The notes under the pieces are model-generated. The model saw only the letters and a program-made list of their open reading frames with translations. It searched no databases and was not told the DNA's origin. Of a stretch of 64,000 nucleotides of DNA, positions 19,801 to 31,113 are shown in pieces. A program made the position numbers and the translations under genes. The first letter of the stretch is position 1. Each line of letters opens with the position of its first letter. Source of the stretch: Madurella fahalii (taxonomy: Eukaryota > Ascomycota > Sordariomycetes > Sordariales); NCBI GenBank assembly GCA_029876055.1, contig CM056874.1, forward strand, positions 3,038,001 to 3,102,000, written 5' to 3'.

Positions 19801-22800
19801 GCAACGCTCGGGCATGGGCAAGGTAAGCAAAGTGCAAAACACCGGATACCTAGGTTTCGGGGGCATATCATCTCCCAAGATGTGTGGCATGGAAGCATGG
19901 GCTGTAAGACGGGGCATTCTATTTGGATCTTACTTCTGGATTAGATAAGAGCCATCAGCAAGGTTTAAGGTCTGATATGGTATCTTTTGACGCGTGCTGT
20001 GCTCTATGAGCAGTCTCTGTCAACCTTCAGCCTGTAATCCCCGTTCCTGGGTACCTTGACCAAACTCATTCCGGACTCTTTGCTGCAACCCGCGCATCAC
20101 TTCAGAGATGGTGTCCCAGTTATATCGGCCTCAATCACTTCCATAGCAAGACAGGGCGTTGGTCCGGACTGAGTGAGCTTAGTCGTATACGACCCTAGAG
20201 CATAGGCATTGAGATCATGCACAGCGTTCTACTGCTAGGCCAGGTCAGACAGTCGGCTGCAACTTGATCGTTCAACAAGCCTATGCTCGTTGAGTGTGGG
20301 GGGAGTGTCATTCGGCAATCACAAAGGTGCCTATGGTTGATCGCAACGCGGCAAAAAGATGAGTAGGTAAGGTAGCATAGCGAACCGAACTGGGCCGCAA
20401 GAAATACTGCCTCGTCAGAGACGTTGCTGTATGAACATTGCTAATAAGTTGATACCCTACGCGGTAACGAAACAGACAGGACAAGCCAGGTTCTCCGTTA
20501 CCAGCTTACCCTGTCCTTGTTCGGAGATGACATACCTAATGAAAATCGGGAGCACGACCGATGCCCGGAATGCCAATTTTCTAGGTAATCGTTAACCCAT
20601 AATAGTATATCAGATCGCGAGATTGGGACCTGGCTACCACAAGCGCAGGTAGCTCCGCCAACAGACCCAAGCCCCCGCCGTTTCTAGTAAGTTTTGAGGT
20701 TAAGGTCGGTGGTTGAGGCCGAGACAGTGGTTTACGACCTGGGCGGGCCAATGACGTGATGGACCTATGGGGTGGGTGCTGTGGCTGGGTGTGGCCATCT
20801 CGGACTTCTTGTCAGCTTGTTCTCAAGGCCTGGCGGTGTAAAGCAGGTAAAGGAAGCAACGCACATGACTCCGAGATGCAGGAGATCGATGCGGTCAAGT
20901 CTGCTGCTATTTCGGGGCATACTATCGCCCTGGCCGCGAACTAGCTCTGCGGTGTGGTTGTGCCGCACCATCGACATTCCCTGTTAAAGCTTGGAACGTG
21001 TCGGTCGATCAAGTAGCGACATGGCACCCGTCGCATCCACTGTCAACTCAATTTGATTGCCTTGGTCCGGGTGGGGAGGGCCGTGTGGAAGCCAATCGCC
21101 CGTGCCGCTGTGGCTCGCGGGCCCATGTTCACTCGGGAGGCATCGTGGCCAGACAACGAGGCATCGAGTGCGAAAGGTCGAGCGATACGTGGATGAATTG
21201 AGTCCCCGCAAGCCCTAGGTTTCAAGGTGTGATAGGAACTGTGGGGCGCGACCCATGAACCGAGCAAGCGACGGCGAACTACATACAAGACTCTTGAAAA
21301 GGCGCACTCCCTGGCCGGGGGAGGCACAATGGCGGTTGGAGGAGGGCCGAGAACTACGAGATCTAGAACGCCGTCTTTGCCGAGTCACCGACTGACTTTT
21401 GCTGCGGTGCAGATCACCTCAGATTATCCTCTCCCGGCACTGGGATTTTGTCGCCCCCTTTCTTTCCCGTTTTGCATTGAGGCCAATTTGGTTCCCGATC
21501 ATGCCTCCAAGGAATGCGGCGTGCGGAATGATTACTGAGATTTAGCACTGTTTTATAAAGGGCTATGCCCGGCATACAGTGCGGGCTTGAGACACTCCCT
21601 CTCTCCCCCTGCGGATGGCGTTACGCTCTAAGCGCTCAACGCTACGGGCGCTTTTTGATAGGCGGCGTTCTGTCAAGGACAAATGTCTGATCCAAGCTGT
21701 CGGGACGCAAGCCAGCCGATGGTTACTGTTCAGAGTGTATGGGGACTGCCGATGCATTGCGCCCTCCTTCCGGGCTTCCCTGACATAAATCAAAGATGAT
21801 TACATGTACGCTAGACTGGCTGGTCATCCGCTACGTGCGGAGCTAGGTAAGCGGGCGGACGGAGAAGCACAACTTGCCGCGGCGATCCGGTCGAAATACC
21901 GGTGGACTGCTGAGTGCAGATGGGTGGCCAAGGCAAGGTAGGCTGCGTGTTGGGGGCCGGTTCCCTAGAGCGAATTCCGGTTGGGGACTGCCTAGAGCAA
22001 GACAGGCATCGCCAACGGCGACAGACGCGAGCCTCGTGACAGGACTTAACCTGCTGATCTGGGATACGTTGTCCCTGCCCTACATATTTGTACACCGGGC
22101 ACAATCCAAAAAGGCCGCTTGGAGCTGTGTGTGTTGGCACGGCTGGTTCGGATCGAGACCGCCTTGGTGAGGGGCTGAGATCAAGAACCGCCAGAGGCCT
22201 CATTCGCCCTGCCAAATTGGGCACCATCTGGCTGACTTGATGCGCAAGGGGTTGCCTCCCAGCTCGACGCCTGCCAAATCGCCTTTTGCCATCTCGCATC
22301 TCTCGCACTGTGCCAGCGGTGGCTGGCCCCGCAGAGGCGCACTGTGGGCGGCTTTCCCTGGCCGGGCAATGTCAGCGACGTCTGCAGGGGCGGCCCGCCC
22401 TCTGTGCCCAGCCTGCGAACCTCAAAGTCAGGTTGGCGACCCAAGCCGCTTTCTCACCACGCTTTCTCCTCTCTTGTCCTTTCCTCTTCCCCAACCCGAC
22501 TGCTGCTCTCCGACTTTCCTCACGACAAGAGCGAAAAAAGCTCTTTTGAGGGTAAGACCTCAGCTTACGCGTGAAGCTGTTAGCGCCTGTTGCAGTATTT
22601 TAATTATCTAATCTCCCACGCAGGCTATTTTCTACCCGCGCGATTCTCGTTCTCATCGCCACCCTCAGCCAGCCCGCCACAGGAATCATCCCTCCGCCCT
22701 TTCTCCGACATTTTTCACAGATTGCCCAGTCACCGATTCCTGCTCACCGCTCGAGTCTCGGTTGAATTTAGAAAGGTAAGCCCGCCCTTCCTCTCTAGCT

Positions 22801-23143
22801 TCGAATTTCGCTCGAAAGGGCCGCCCGCGGTATTCGCACGTCACGAACCCCTTTAAAAAGGGCTCAGTTCCGGCAACCGAGTTTCTTGGCAAGGCTCCCG
22901 GTTTTCGGTGCTGCCTGTCTTTTCGCCGCCTTCATCCCGAGGCGACACTTCACCGTCATTCTGCATTTAACCACTGCAGTGGGTGAATTTAGACGCCCGC
23001 CCTGGCCGTTTCACCTGCCACTCGAAAACCCGAATGAGGCTAACAACTGCTGCGCTTCCGGCACTTATCAGTACCTCGACACGCTTGCATTGAGCACACA
23101 TTAATCACGATCGAGAGGTAGAACAACTCTACCTGTCGCGAAG
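16828..23143. other. 6.3-kb gene-free interval between pal1 and ck-1a
   Basis: Separates two outward-facing genes. I examined it in all frames: open frames are short, carry no recognisable motif and do not join across plausible introns. A pyrimidine-rich stretch at about 22,440-22,530 and smaller CT runs to 22,800 resemble fungal transcription-start regions. AGGTAAGC near 22,774 could be a 5'-UTR donor for the kinase. No tRNA, 5S RNA or transposon signature is convincing. The interval may hold long 5' leaders or unannotated non-coding transcripts. Confidence 0.45.
22440..22830 (+). promoter_or_regulatory. Pyrimidine-rich candidate core promoter/5' leader of ck-1a
   Basis: Long CT-rich runs (TTTCTCCTCTCTTGTCCTTT and similar) lie 0.3-0.7 kb upstream of the kinase start. 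Many highly expressed ascomycete genes start within such CT tracts. No TATA box is evident. Inferred from composition and position only. Confidence 0.35.
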
Positions 23144-24610
23144 ATGACGACCATGGTACGAAATCCCCCATTTACATTCTCTCCAACACGATGAGCGGAG
23201 CTTGTTGCAGCTGCCGAGTGGTAGCCGCCTTCTTTTTGCCAGCGTATCCAAAGAGGATACGCAGCACAGCAGCGATTGTTTGAGGAGGCATCCGCATCAT
23301 TGTTGAGTTTAGATTTAGCTGACAGACAATTCTTGTTAGGATCTCCGCGTGGGGAACAAGTACAGGATCGGTCGCAAGATCGGTTCTGGCTCGTTCGGCG
23401 ATATTTACCTCGGTACTAATATCATCTCCGGTGAAGAGATCGCCATCAAGCTCGAGAGCGTCAAGGCCAAGCACCCCCAGCTCGAGTATGAGGCCCGTGT
23501 CTACAAGTCGCTTGCCGGAGGCGTCGGCATCCCCTTCGTCCGCTGGTTCGGCACCGAATGCGATTACAATGCGATGGTTTTGGATCTCCTCGGCCCCAGC
23601 TTGGAGGATCTGTTCAACTTCTGCAACCGCAAGTTCTCGCTCAAGACGGTCCTGCTGCTCGCCGACCAGCTGATTTCCCGTATCGAGTACATCCACGCCA
23701 AGTCGTTCATTCATCGCGATATCAAACCCGACAATTTCCTCATGGGTATCGGCAAGCGCGGCAATCAGGTCAACGTGATTGACTTCGGTCTTGCCAAGAA
23801 GTATCGTGACCCCAAGACACACTTCCACATCCCCTACAGAGAGAACAAGAACCTGACGGGCACGGCCCGCTATGCGTCGATCAACACCCATCTTGGTGTC
23901 GAGCAGTCTCGCCGCGACGACATGGAGTCGCTCGGCTATGTCATGCTCTACTTTTGCCGCGGCTCTCTCCCGTGGCAGGGATTGAAGGCCGCCACTAAGA
24001 AGCAGAAGTATGACCGCATCATGGAGAAGAAGATGACGACGCCCACCGATGTTCTCTGCCGCGGCTTCCCCAACGAGTTCGCCATCTACCTCAATTACAC
24101 GCGCTCGCTCCGCTTCGACGACAAGCCCGACTATAGCTACCTGCGCAAGATCTTCCGCGATCTCTTTGTCCGCGAGGGCTTCCAGTATGACTACGTCTTT
24201 GACTGGACTGTCTACAAGTACCAGAAGAACGCCCAGGCCATCCAGCAGGCCGCCGGTAACACTGCCAACCAGGCAGCTGCAGGTGATCCCAAGGACGCCG
24301 CACAGCCCCGCAAGGACGCTCAGCAGGCGCTCCCGCGTCAGACCCGGAAGCAGATTACCGAGAACCCGGATACCAACCGCGCCGTCGGTGGAAGCGACAG
24401 GATGTGAGTGACCGCCAGCCTAGCCCAAAGCATTCCTAGTAAGGAATCATATTTCCTTCGAGTTTGGTGTGCGCATCAACGCTGGCCGGAGGTACCAATG
24501 CTGACATGGAGTGCTGACAATCAGTTTGCGATAACAGGCTGCGCTCGGCTGCTAAAGCTCAGGGCGCTGGCTCGGGATACGCTTCCAACAAGTACCGCCC
24601 TATGGACTGA
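23144..24610 (+). CDS. ck-1a: Casein kinase I (CK-1a/Hhp1-type)
   Basis: Ser/Thr kinase; its Neurospora orthologue phosphorylates FRQ and WCC in the circadian clock, and the family also acts in DNA repair and trafficking. Three exons (23144-23155, 23340-24403, 24538-24610) give 382 residues. Exon 1 encodes only MTTM. Visible: YRIGRKIGSGSFGDIYLG (G-loop about 18-26), AIKLE with Lys41, FIHRDIKPDNFLMG (HRD 129-131), VIDFGLAKKYRD (DFG 152-154), LTGTARYASINTHLG and the CK1 hallmark RRDDMESLGYVMLYF. The C-terminal tail after the kinase core is Gln/Ala-rich. The last intron begins directly inside an ATG/TGA context: splicing adds LRSAAKAQGAGSGYASNKYR plus PMD, while retention stops after SDRM. Near-invariant core, so high confidence. 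Confidence 0.97.
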
Positions 24611-26209
24611 AGCACCGAATGGCCCCTCGATTAGAGCTTCCTTTGGGCTGTATTGACTATGTTCCTCGTTGGCTTGGTGGACATTGACCCGTTGTGGCTC
24701 TCCGCCATCAAAGGTCCGAAGTTGCTAGGCAGACGCCGCCACGTACCGCCAGGACCGGATCAGCATCGGTAACAGATACACGCCCTCAACACCAGTTTTA
24801 CGGGATTTATTTTCTCCCTTTTCCTTCTTCGGCATCTCATCAATTCATGACGTTCACCTGGCTCGGATGATCTTCGCTCTGCGGCGTGTTTGAGTTGATA
24901 CGGCCTCTTGGCCGATCACCGAACTCGTTGTTCGGACCGGAATCTGACGAACGGCATGCCCGGCACCGTGATCCGTCGCGGTGCCGTCTGGGACACGGCC
25001 GCTGTCCGAGGGGGTGTATCTGGTCCCCCTCGAATTGGGCACAACGGTCAACGATGAGACAGGACTCGAGCTGCAGCCAACTACTCAGAGCAGATGGTTG
25101 CCAGGTCCGCGTCGTGGGAGATCGGCCACATCGCGTCGTTTACAGAAGGCTACCGCAATCACTCTGGTTTTTTGATCCTTGCATTTTCTGTTTCTTTTTT
25201 GGCTTGTTGCAGTGCTTGCATTCTGTCGCATCGGGGATCGCTTGTGGGGAGGTATAACAGGGGACGAAGCGATTCCTGGTTCGGCGGCGATGGAGGACGA
25301 ACTGGTGGCCCTGCCTCCGGCCATCATAGCTCTGACGAACCCCGGCTTTGCTCCCGAACTCCGGGGGGAGAATACGTCAAGACTCGCATTGATGGCGGAA
25401 AAGCCGGGTTTACGGGAGAGGTCTGGGAACAGTGGCTAGCATAGTTGCACGGCACTACATAGAGGCGCAAGTCGGCTGTTGAAGGTCTGGCGACGGTTGG
25501 GGTCTTGAGGTTGACCATCTTCGCTCTTTCCTCGCCCGGTCTGTGTCGCCTGGTTCCGAAGCAACGGGCAAGTTGGTCAACAACAGGGGCAACTGTTCAC
25601 TGGCTGTAGGCCTTGGGCTTCGCCACAACACTCGCTGCCCTTAGCTTGGCAGAGTAGTCGGAGAAGCCGGCCCAGAACCGCAGCCATGTTGGGTTCCGGG
25701 TATAGGTTCATCCCGCACATCGTGATCGATCTGGAGGCAGGCAGTAATGCATGGCAGGTAGTTTTCATAATTTTAGGTCTCGTTTTTTGCTTTCTTTATC
25801 TGACTCGGTCCGCTTGATGCAGTAGCGTGAGAAAGTGGGCAGCGCTGTGCTCCGCCACGTAGGGTGCATGAAGCCGAAGAGATCTGTGCTGACCAAATGT
25901 CGGTGTCAGGAGGGGCTGGACGCTGCATTCCAATGCGGGTCACATGGTGGGCTGCCTGGTTGCCGACTGACAACTCGGAAGCTGCCACAATCGATTTGAT
26001 TGTGTATAAGACGGACCCTAGAGCACGCGAACGTGGAGCTCTGTCGGGGTGTCGATCTGTCAGCTGTAAAAAACAAAACTAAAAAAAAGAAACTGGTTTT
26101 CCCCTGGCCACCTCACGGCACCTGCCCGCGGCCTGAACGTCCTGGCCTCGGTTCCACGAGATTAACCGCGCGGCACCGTTTTTGCCGACTTCGGAAGTCA
26201 CCGTTCAAG
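24611..26209. other. 1.6-kb intergenic region, no gene seen
   Basis: Contains the ck-1a 3' UTR and the upstream region of the 5-phosphatase-like gene. Open frames on both strands are short and lack motifs. An A-rich run near 26,070-26,095 precedes the downstream gene leader. Confidence 0.4.
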
Positions 26210-28082
26210 ATGGGCCGCGGGTTGAAACCGCCGTCAACCTCGATTGATACCGCCGATGGCTCGAAAATGGCGCCGTCAACGCTCGACCTGTTTATCCTCA
26301 CCTTCAACTGCGCAAAGACTCTAATCAATGTCCCGATTTTCGCCTCCCATCTCCATGCCTCGCTGTTGCAGAATGCCACGGGCCTACCGGATCTCGTCGT
26401 GTTGTAAGTCGATTTGCGTCCAAAGCTTTGCGACGATGCACGAACCCACCGGACCCGGCGTCCGGAAGGGCCCACTCCAATCAAGAAGCACAGCATCCCC
26501 TTCCGGAGCTGCCGACTGACTTTGCGCGGGTAGCTCACTACAAGAGGTGGCACCCATCTCGTACGCCTTCATCGGCTCCTATTTCCTGAACCCCTACTTC
26601 GCCCGCTTCGGTGACGCGCTCAACCTCGCCTCGGAGCGCGTGCTGGCGACCACCAACAGCGGTCGTGACGATGGATATGTCTTCGCTGCGGCGCAGATGA
26701 CGAGCAGTCTCCCGTACACACTCGTGCGCGCTAAGAATGTAGGCATGACCGCTATCCTCCTCTACGCCCGCGACCCGGCGTCAGTGGGGAACATTGAAGA
26801 AGCAGAGTGCGGCTTTGGTGCGGCAGACATGGGCAACAAGGGCGCCGTCGGGCTACGTGTGACATGGAGCTGCGGCGGCGGTGGCGGCGGAGGCGGAGGA
26901 GGAGGAGGTGGAGGAGGACAACACGGCCAACCGGACGACGACGCGGTCACAGTTAATAAATCTACTGAGCTCACCTTTGTCGCCACCCACCTTGCCGCCA
27001 TGGAATGGAACCTCAAAAAGCGCAACTCGAACTGGCGCTCCATCGTCTCGTCTTTAACATTTGCCAACCCGCGGAGCATCCTCCCAGGCGTCTTCCCCGA
27101 CAATACCTCCGCTGTCCCCACCCAGGACCGCTCCGGGCGGGGTGAAACCGCGCCGCGGCTCCCCATCGGCGATAGCTCCACCTCCACCTCGGAACCGTCG
27201 TCCGACGACGACAACGACAACAACAGCGACAACGGCGATGGCGAAGACACCCACCCCCTCCTCCCCACACCCCATGACGAGACGCACAAGTCCACCCTCC
27301 AATCCATCTCCATCTTCAAACCCACCTCCCACCTCTTTCTCGCCGGTGACCTCAACTACCGCATCAGCTCCTCCACCCCGCCGCCCTTATCCCCCTTCCC
27401 GTCCTTCGACCCCGCTTCCCCAGATTACTTCCCGGGCTTCCTCGCGCGGGACCAGCTGACGCGCGAGCGGCTCGCCAACCGCACCTGCCACGGCCTGAGT
27501 GAGAGCCCCATCGCCTTCGGGCCGACGTACAAGTTCGACATCCTCCCGTCGGCGGACGGCGCCGACAACGCCGACGCGGTCCGCGCCGGGTCCACGGTCA
27601 ACGGCCTGCCCGAGGTGCCCTGGCGGTTCGCGCGGCACCGCTGGCCCGGCTGGTGCGACCGCGTGCTGTGGCTCGACGTCGCGCCCTGGGTCTCGGACAG
27701 GCAGAAGAAGAAGAAGAAGAAGAAGAAGACGGGCATCGAGACGGTCGTGTACGACGCGCTCCCCGTCGTGGCCACGAGCGACCACAGGCCGGTCGTGTGG
27801 CGGGGAAAAGTGCCGGTCCTGGGCGCGGAGGAGATGCGGGTGCCCGAGGAAGGCGGCGGCGGTGCTGCTTCTGCGGCGGATATAGAGGAGTGGAGGCGCG
27901 ACCCGAGGGTCGAGTTACCCGTGCCCGTGGACGTGCATGCTTGGGAGAGAAGGGCGAGGGCGAGGCGGAGGGAGGTGCTCGTCGGCTGGTCGGCGTTCTT
28001 GTGGAGTACCAGGGAAGGGGCGCTCCTGCTGGCGACGGCGATGGCGTTGGGGATTGGCGGCTGGTGGTTGTTGCGCGGCTAG
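26210..28082 (+). CDS. Tail-anchored inositol polyphosphate 5-phosphatase-like protein
   Basis: Predicted phosphoinositide/inositol 5-phosphatase (DNase I-like fold) of 580 residues, held on a membrane by its C-terminus. Two exons (26210-26403, 26534-28082; 130-bp intron) rejoin the motif as FSLQEVAP (about 65-71). Further catalytic signatures: LAGDLNYRI (336-342), FGPTYKFD (393-400), RWPGWCDRVLW (434-444) and ATSDHRPVVW (478-487); HLAAMEWNLKKRN resembles the family HLAA...RN segment. Three inserts interrupt the domain: a 15-Gly run (179-193), a Ser/Asp/Asn-rich acidic stretch before GDLNYRI, and eight lysines (456-463). The last 25 residues (ALLLATAMALGIGGWWLLRG) form a C-terminal helix. An ATG at 26267 (MAPSTLDLF) is an alternative start. 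Confidence 0.88.
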
Positions 28083-28955
28083 GGGATGGGATGGCTACTA
28101 TCTATATATTTTTTGTTTTCTTAATGTGGGGTTGTACTTTACGAGGGCGGCTTTCGTCTGTTGATAAACGGGTATCGGTCGCTGGGCTGGTTTATTGCAT
28201 TTTTCTGTCCTGTCGAAGCAACTGATGCAGGCTTATGATGGATACCCCTATTAGAAGGGCGATTGGTGAGATGCGCAAGTCTCCAGCAAGTTTTTGGGTC
28301 GATCTTCTTCGTTACGTCTAGGCAGTAATTTAAGGATCCTGGAGCCAGGTGCTGGGCGTATCCGAGCAGCTTCATGACGAAGTAATTCGGCATAACGGGA
28401 TTGGAGAGTCTGAGGAACCAAATCTACTCCGCTCGAGTCGACTATGTTCCGGACCAAAGTTGTTTCATTCCAAGATATATATGCTCCTCCGACTCTTCCC
28501 GCCAGGCACGCCTCCAGCACACCGAGAGATAGCAATACCCTTCCGTTCCGTTCCATTCACATGCTCATAAACGTAGATAATAGCAAACAATGGCGTGTAT
28601 CATCGTCCCTTCCAACCCCTCCTTTCTCCCCAATGTCCGTACATCCACATGCTCGCTCCCCATCTTGTCCATCCGAAACGCCTATTATCCAATTCCTAAA
28701 CATACAGCTATGCCACCCCCTACTCTGTGTACCTGTATCTGTTGTTGCCGAGCAAAAAAGAAGAACAAAAACGGAGAAAAGGGCTAATAAAGCAAAGGTC
28801 AACTCGGGACCTTCACCACGCGATCAGCCAATATACACTCCCCTGTAAACGCACACGTGTGCCCATTGCTGCGCCTACTCCCGTCCGCTAAACCGGGTAT
28901 CCGCATCGTCAATTAAACAAAACGAATAGGGGAAAATCCAAGACGGAAAAGTGGG

Positions 28956-28986
<31 letters not shown>

Positions 28987-29025
28987 ATCGTATCATAGAA
29001 CGCTGCTCTCTTTCAGCCGCCTTCC
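28083..29025. other. Convergent intergenic region with 30-base poly(A) run
   Basis: Lies between the stops of the 5-phosphatase (plus) and PKA-type kinase (minus) genes, so it holds two 3' UTRs. An AATAAA-like hexamer occurs near 28,788 (plus). An uninterrupted run of 30 A residues spans 28956-28985. No coding content recognised. Confidence 0.5.
28956..28985 (+). repeat. Poly(A) homopolymer of 30 bases
   Basis: Uninterrupted adenine run, 40 bp beyond the stop codon of the PKA-type gene. It may be a nucleosome-excluding poly(dA:dT) tract or the remnant tail of a retroposed sequence; no flanking duplication is obvious. Confidence 0.95.
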
Positions 29026-30285
29026 TCAAAAATCCTTAAAATACACGTCATACTTCTCCACCATCTCGTCCGTATACTGGTCCTGCGTCGTGTCCTCCTC
29101 CGGGTAGATATCAAAGCACTGCGCGTCGCCGGGGTACCTGACGGGTGGGATGATGGGGCCCCTGTGGCGCTTCTGCTTCACGGCGTCCCAGTCAACGCCT
29201 GCAAAGAAAGGGTGGGCCTTGACCTTGGCCGCCCCACCGCTGATGTTGCCCAGGCGGCGGGACCGGTCGACGGTGCAAAACTGTCTGATGATGTCCTTTG
29301 CTGCGTCGCTGATAGGGGGTTCTTGGGGGAAGACGACGGGCTTTTCCACGATTCTGAAAGTGGAAAATTAGTGGGGGAAATCTGGGGGGTTCCACAGAGG
29401 GACGACGTACTGTTTGTAGATTTCGATGGGGTTTTGGTGCCAGAAGGGCGGGTAGCCCGTGAGGAACTCGTAGATGAGGATGCCGAGCGCCCACCAGTCC
29501 ACGGCCGTGGTGTGACCCTTGTTATGGATCACCTCCGGCGCAAGGTACTCGGGGGTGCCGCAGAGCGTGTATGTCTCGACGGGGCGGTCGTACTCGTTCC
29601 CTAACCGCTTAGCGAAACCAAAGTCAACTAGCTTGATGTGCCCGTCGGCATCGAGCAGCAAGTTCTCGGGCTTCATGTCCCGGTAAGCAATCCCCCCTTG
29701 TTCCTCGTGCAGATGTTCGAGGATCAGCACAATCTCGGCGGCGTAAAAGCGTGCCATGTCTTCGTCGAAGCGCCGGAACTTGCGCAGATAGGTGAACAAC
29801 TCCCCGCCGGGTACATAGTCCAGCAGGATATAGAGAAAATCACGATCCGAAAAGGAGGCGATGAACTTGGTGATGAACGGGTGGCCCGCCACGTCAGCAA
29901 GAATCTGACGCTCGTGGCGTACATGGTCGATCTGCTTGAGCTTGATGACTGCGGTATGGTCAGTTAGCGCCTCTGTCGCCGGCCTCGTTGCGCTAAACCC
30001 ACCTTCGGTTTTGCGGAGGATCTTGAGCGCGTAGACTCTACTGCGGTCGCCCTCGGTGCCGTGTGATGGTCGGACAAGGCAGACCCGCGCAAAGGTTCCT
30101 GGAGCAGCCGGGGTTAGCACAGTGGTCAACCGTTGCGCCTGACGATGTCCCGGAGAAGTGCCGTACCTGTACCTAGTGTCCGCACCCTCTGGAAGTCGCT
30201 TAGGGAGAGCTTCTGTGCGCTGGTCACGTCAAAGGGCTCCTCATCCAACCCCCCCTGTTGTCGCTGCTGTTGCTGATGTTGCTGT

Positions 30286-30317
<32 letters not shown>

Positions 30318-30401
30318 CCCACCATTGGTAGCCCTTAATGCTGCTGTTTGCAACGGATGGAGCCCCGCCAGGGGTTGTGAGTGCGCGACCGTGGCCGCCA
30401 T
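29026..30401 (-). CDS. pkac-2: cAMP-dependent protein kinase catalytic subunit, divergent (PKAC-2-like)
   Basis: AGC-family Ser/Thr kinase of 398 residues, likely the second, divergent PKA catalytic subunit of filamentous ascomycetes. Four exons (30401-30167, 30098-30003, 29948-29411, 29353-29026; introns 68, 54 and 57 bp), all with consistent phase. Visible: a Gln/His-rich N-terminus (about 29-48); G-loop LGTGTFARV (76-84); YALKIL with Lys104; αC Glu123; YRDMKPEN (199-206); DFG (219-221); activation segment YTLCGTPEYLAPE with the usual Thr238; and a PKA-like C-tail with FDIYPEED ending FKDF. The activation loop is longer than in canonical PKA (GNEYDRPVE inserted before TYTLCG). Regulation by cAMP through a regulatory subunit is family knowledge; paralogue identity is inferred from length and divergence. 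Confidence 0.87.
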
Positions 30402-31059
30402 TGCGCTGGTAGAAAGCGGTCGTGGGTGTTCACTAGATTCCGGTAACGAGTCGGAATTGGAGTTCGCGCGAGGTGTACTAGCGGAGTCTCGTGCGAGAGC
30501 TTGTCTCTCGGTTGCACGTGGGATCTGTCCGTTCCCGGTTTTCTGGGCCTGGTAGGCGATTTGCGGGGCCAGCCGGTTCGATTTGTCGCAATGAGGTATC
30601 GGATTGTCCCACGGCTCTCGAGCAATTTATACCGGACATGTATAGAGAGCAGAAGAAGAAGAAGGGGAAGGATGGAGGGGCCAGCGAAGAGCTATGAGAT
30701 CGGAAACGGAGAGCCCGGCTTCGAGGTCGTAAAGATGGAGACCAGGTGGAGTTGACAACGAATCGGTAGCGATGGGGGGGATGAACAATGAGACGGGACC
30801 CGGGCCTGGCGTTCTTCAAGTTCGCGGCTCGGGGTTCGCGGGGTCTGGGTAGCGTGGGGTGGGGGCAGGGGTTTGAGGCGGGCGATCAGAGATGCCGCAG
30901 ACAAGATCCCGGCACGTTTAATTGTTGGCAGGAGCACAAGAGGATGCGACGGATGACGTTGGCGTTGCGGGACGATCGTACCTTCAAATACCGGGACCCT
31001 CGGGCATTGGCAAATCAGGACAGAATAAGGACCTAATGCCCTGCCCAAGCTGCCCAAGA

Positions 31060-31113
31060 GCGCACAGGAGCAGGAGCGCACAGGAGCAGGAGCGCACAGG
31101 AGCAGAGGCGCAC
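31060..31113 (+). repeat. 16-bp tandem repeat, about 3.4 copies
   Basis: The unit GCGCACAGGAGCAGGA repeats three times with one difference in the third copy, then ends with a partial GCGCAC. It lies in the shared upstream region of the kinase and TBC genes, outside any supported ORF. Confidence 0.9.

Noticed and set aside
23172..23891. 239-codon open frame antisense to casein kinase I
   Set aside because: It mirrors the highly conserved kinase exon; its openness follows from GC-rich third positions, and it has no independent motif.
30242..30318. CAG-rich run considered as a stand-alone microsatellite or CRISPR-like repeat
   Set aside because: It is the in-frame glutamine tract of the PKA-type exon 1; no spacers and no cas genes, so not CRISPR.
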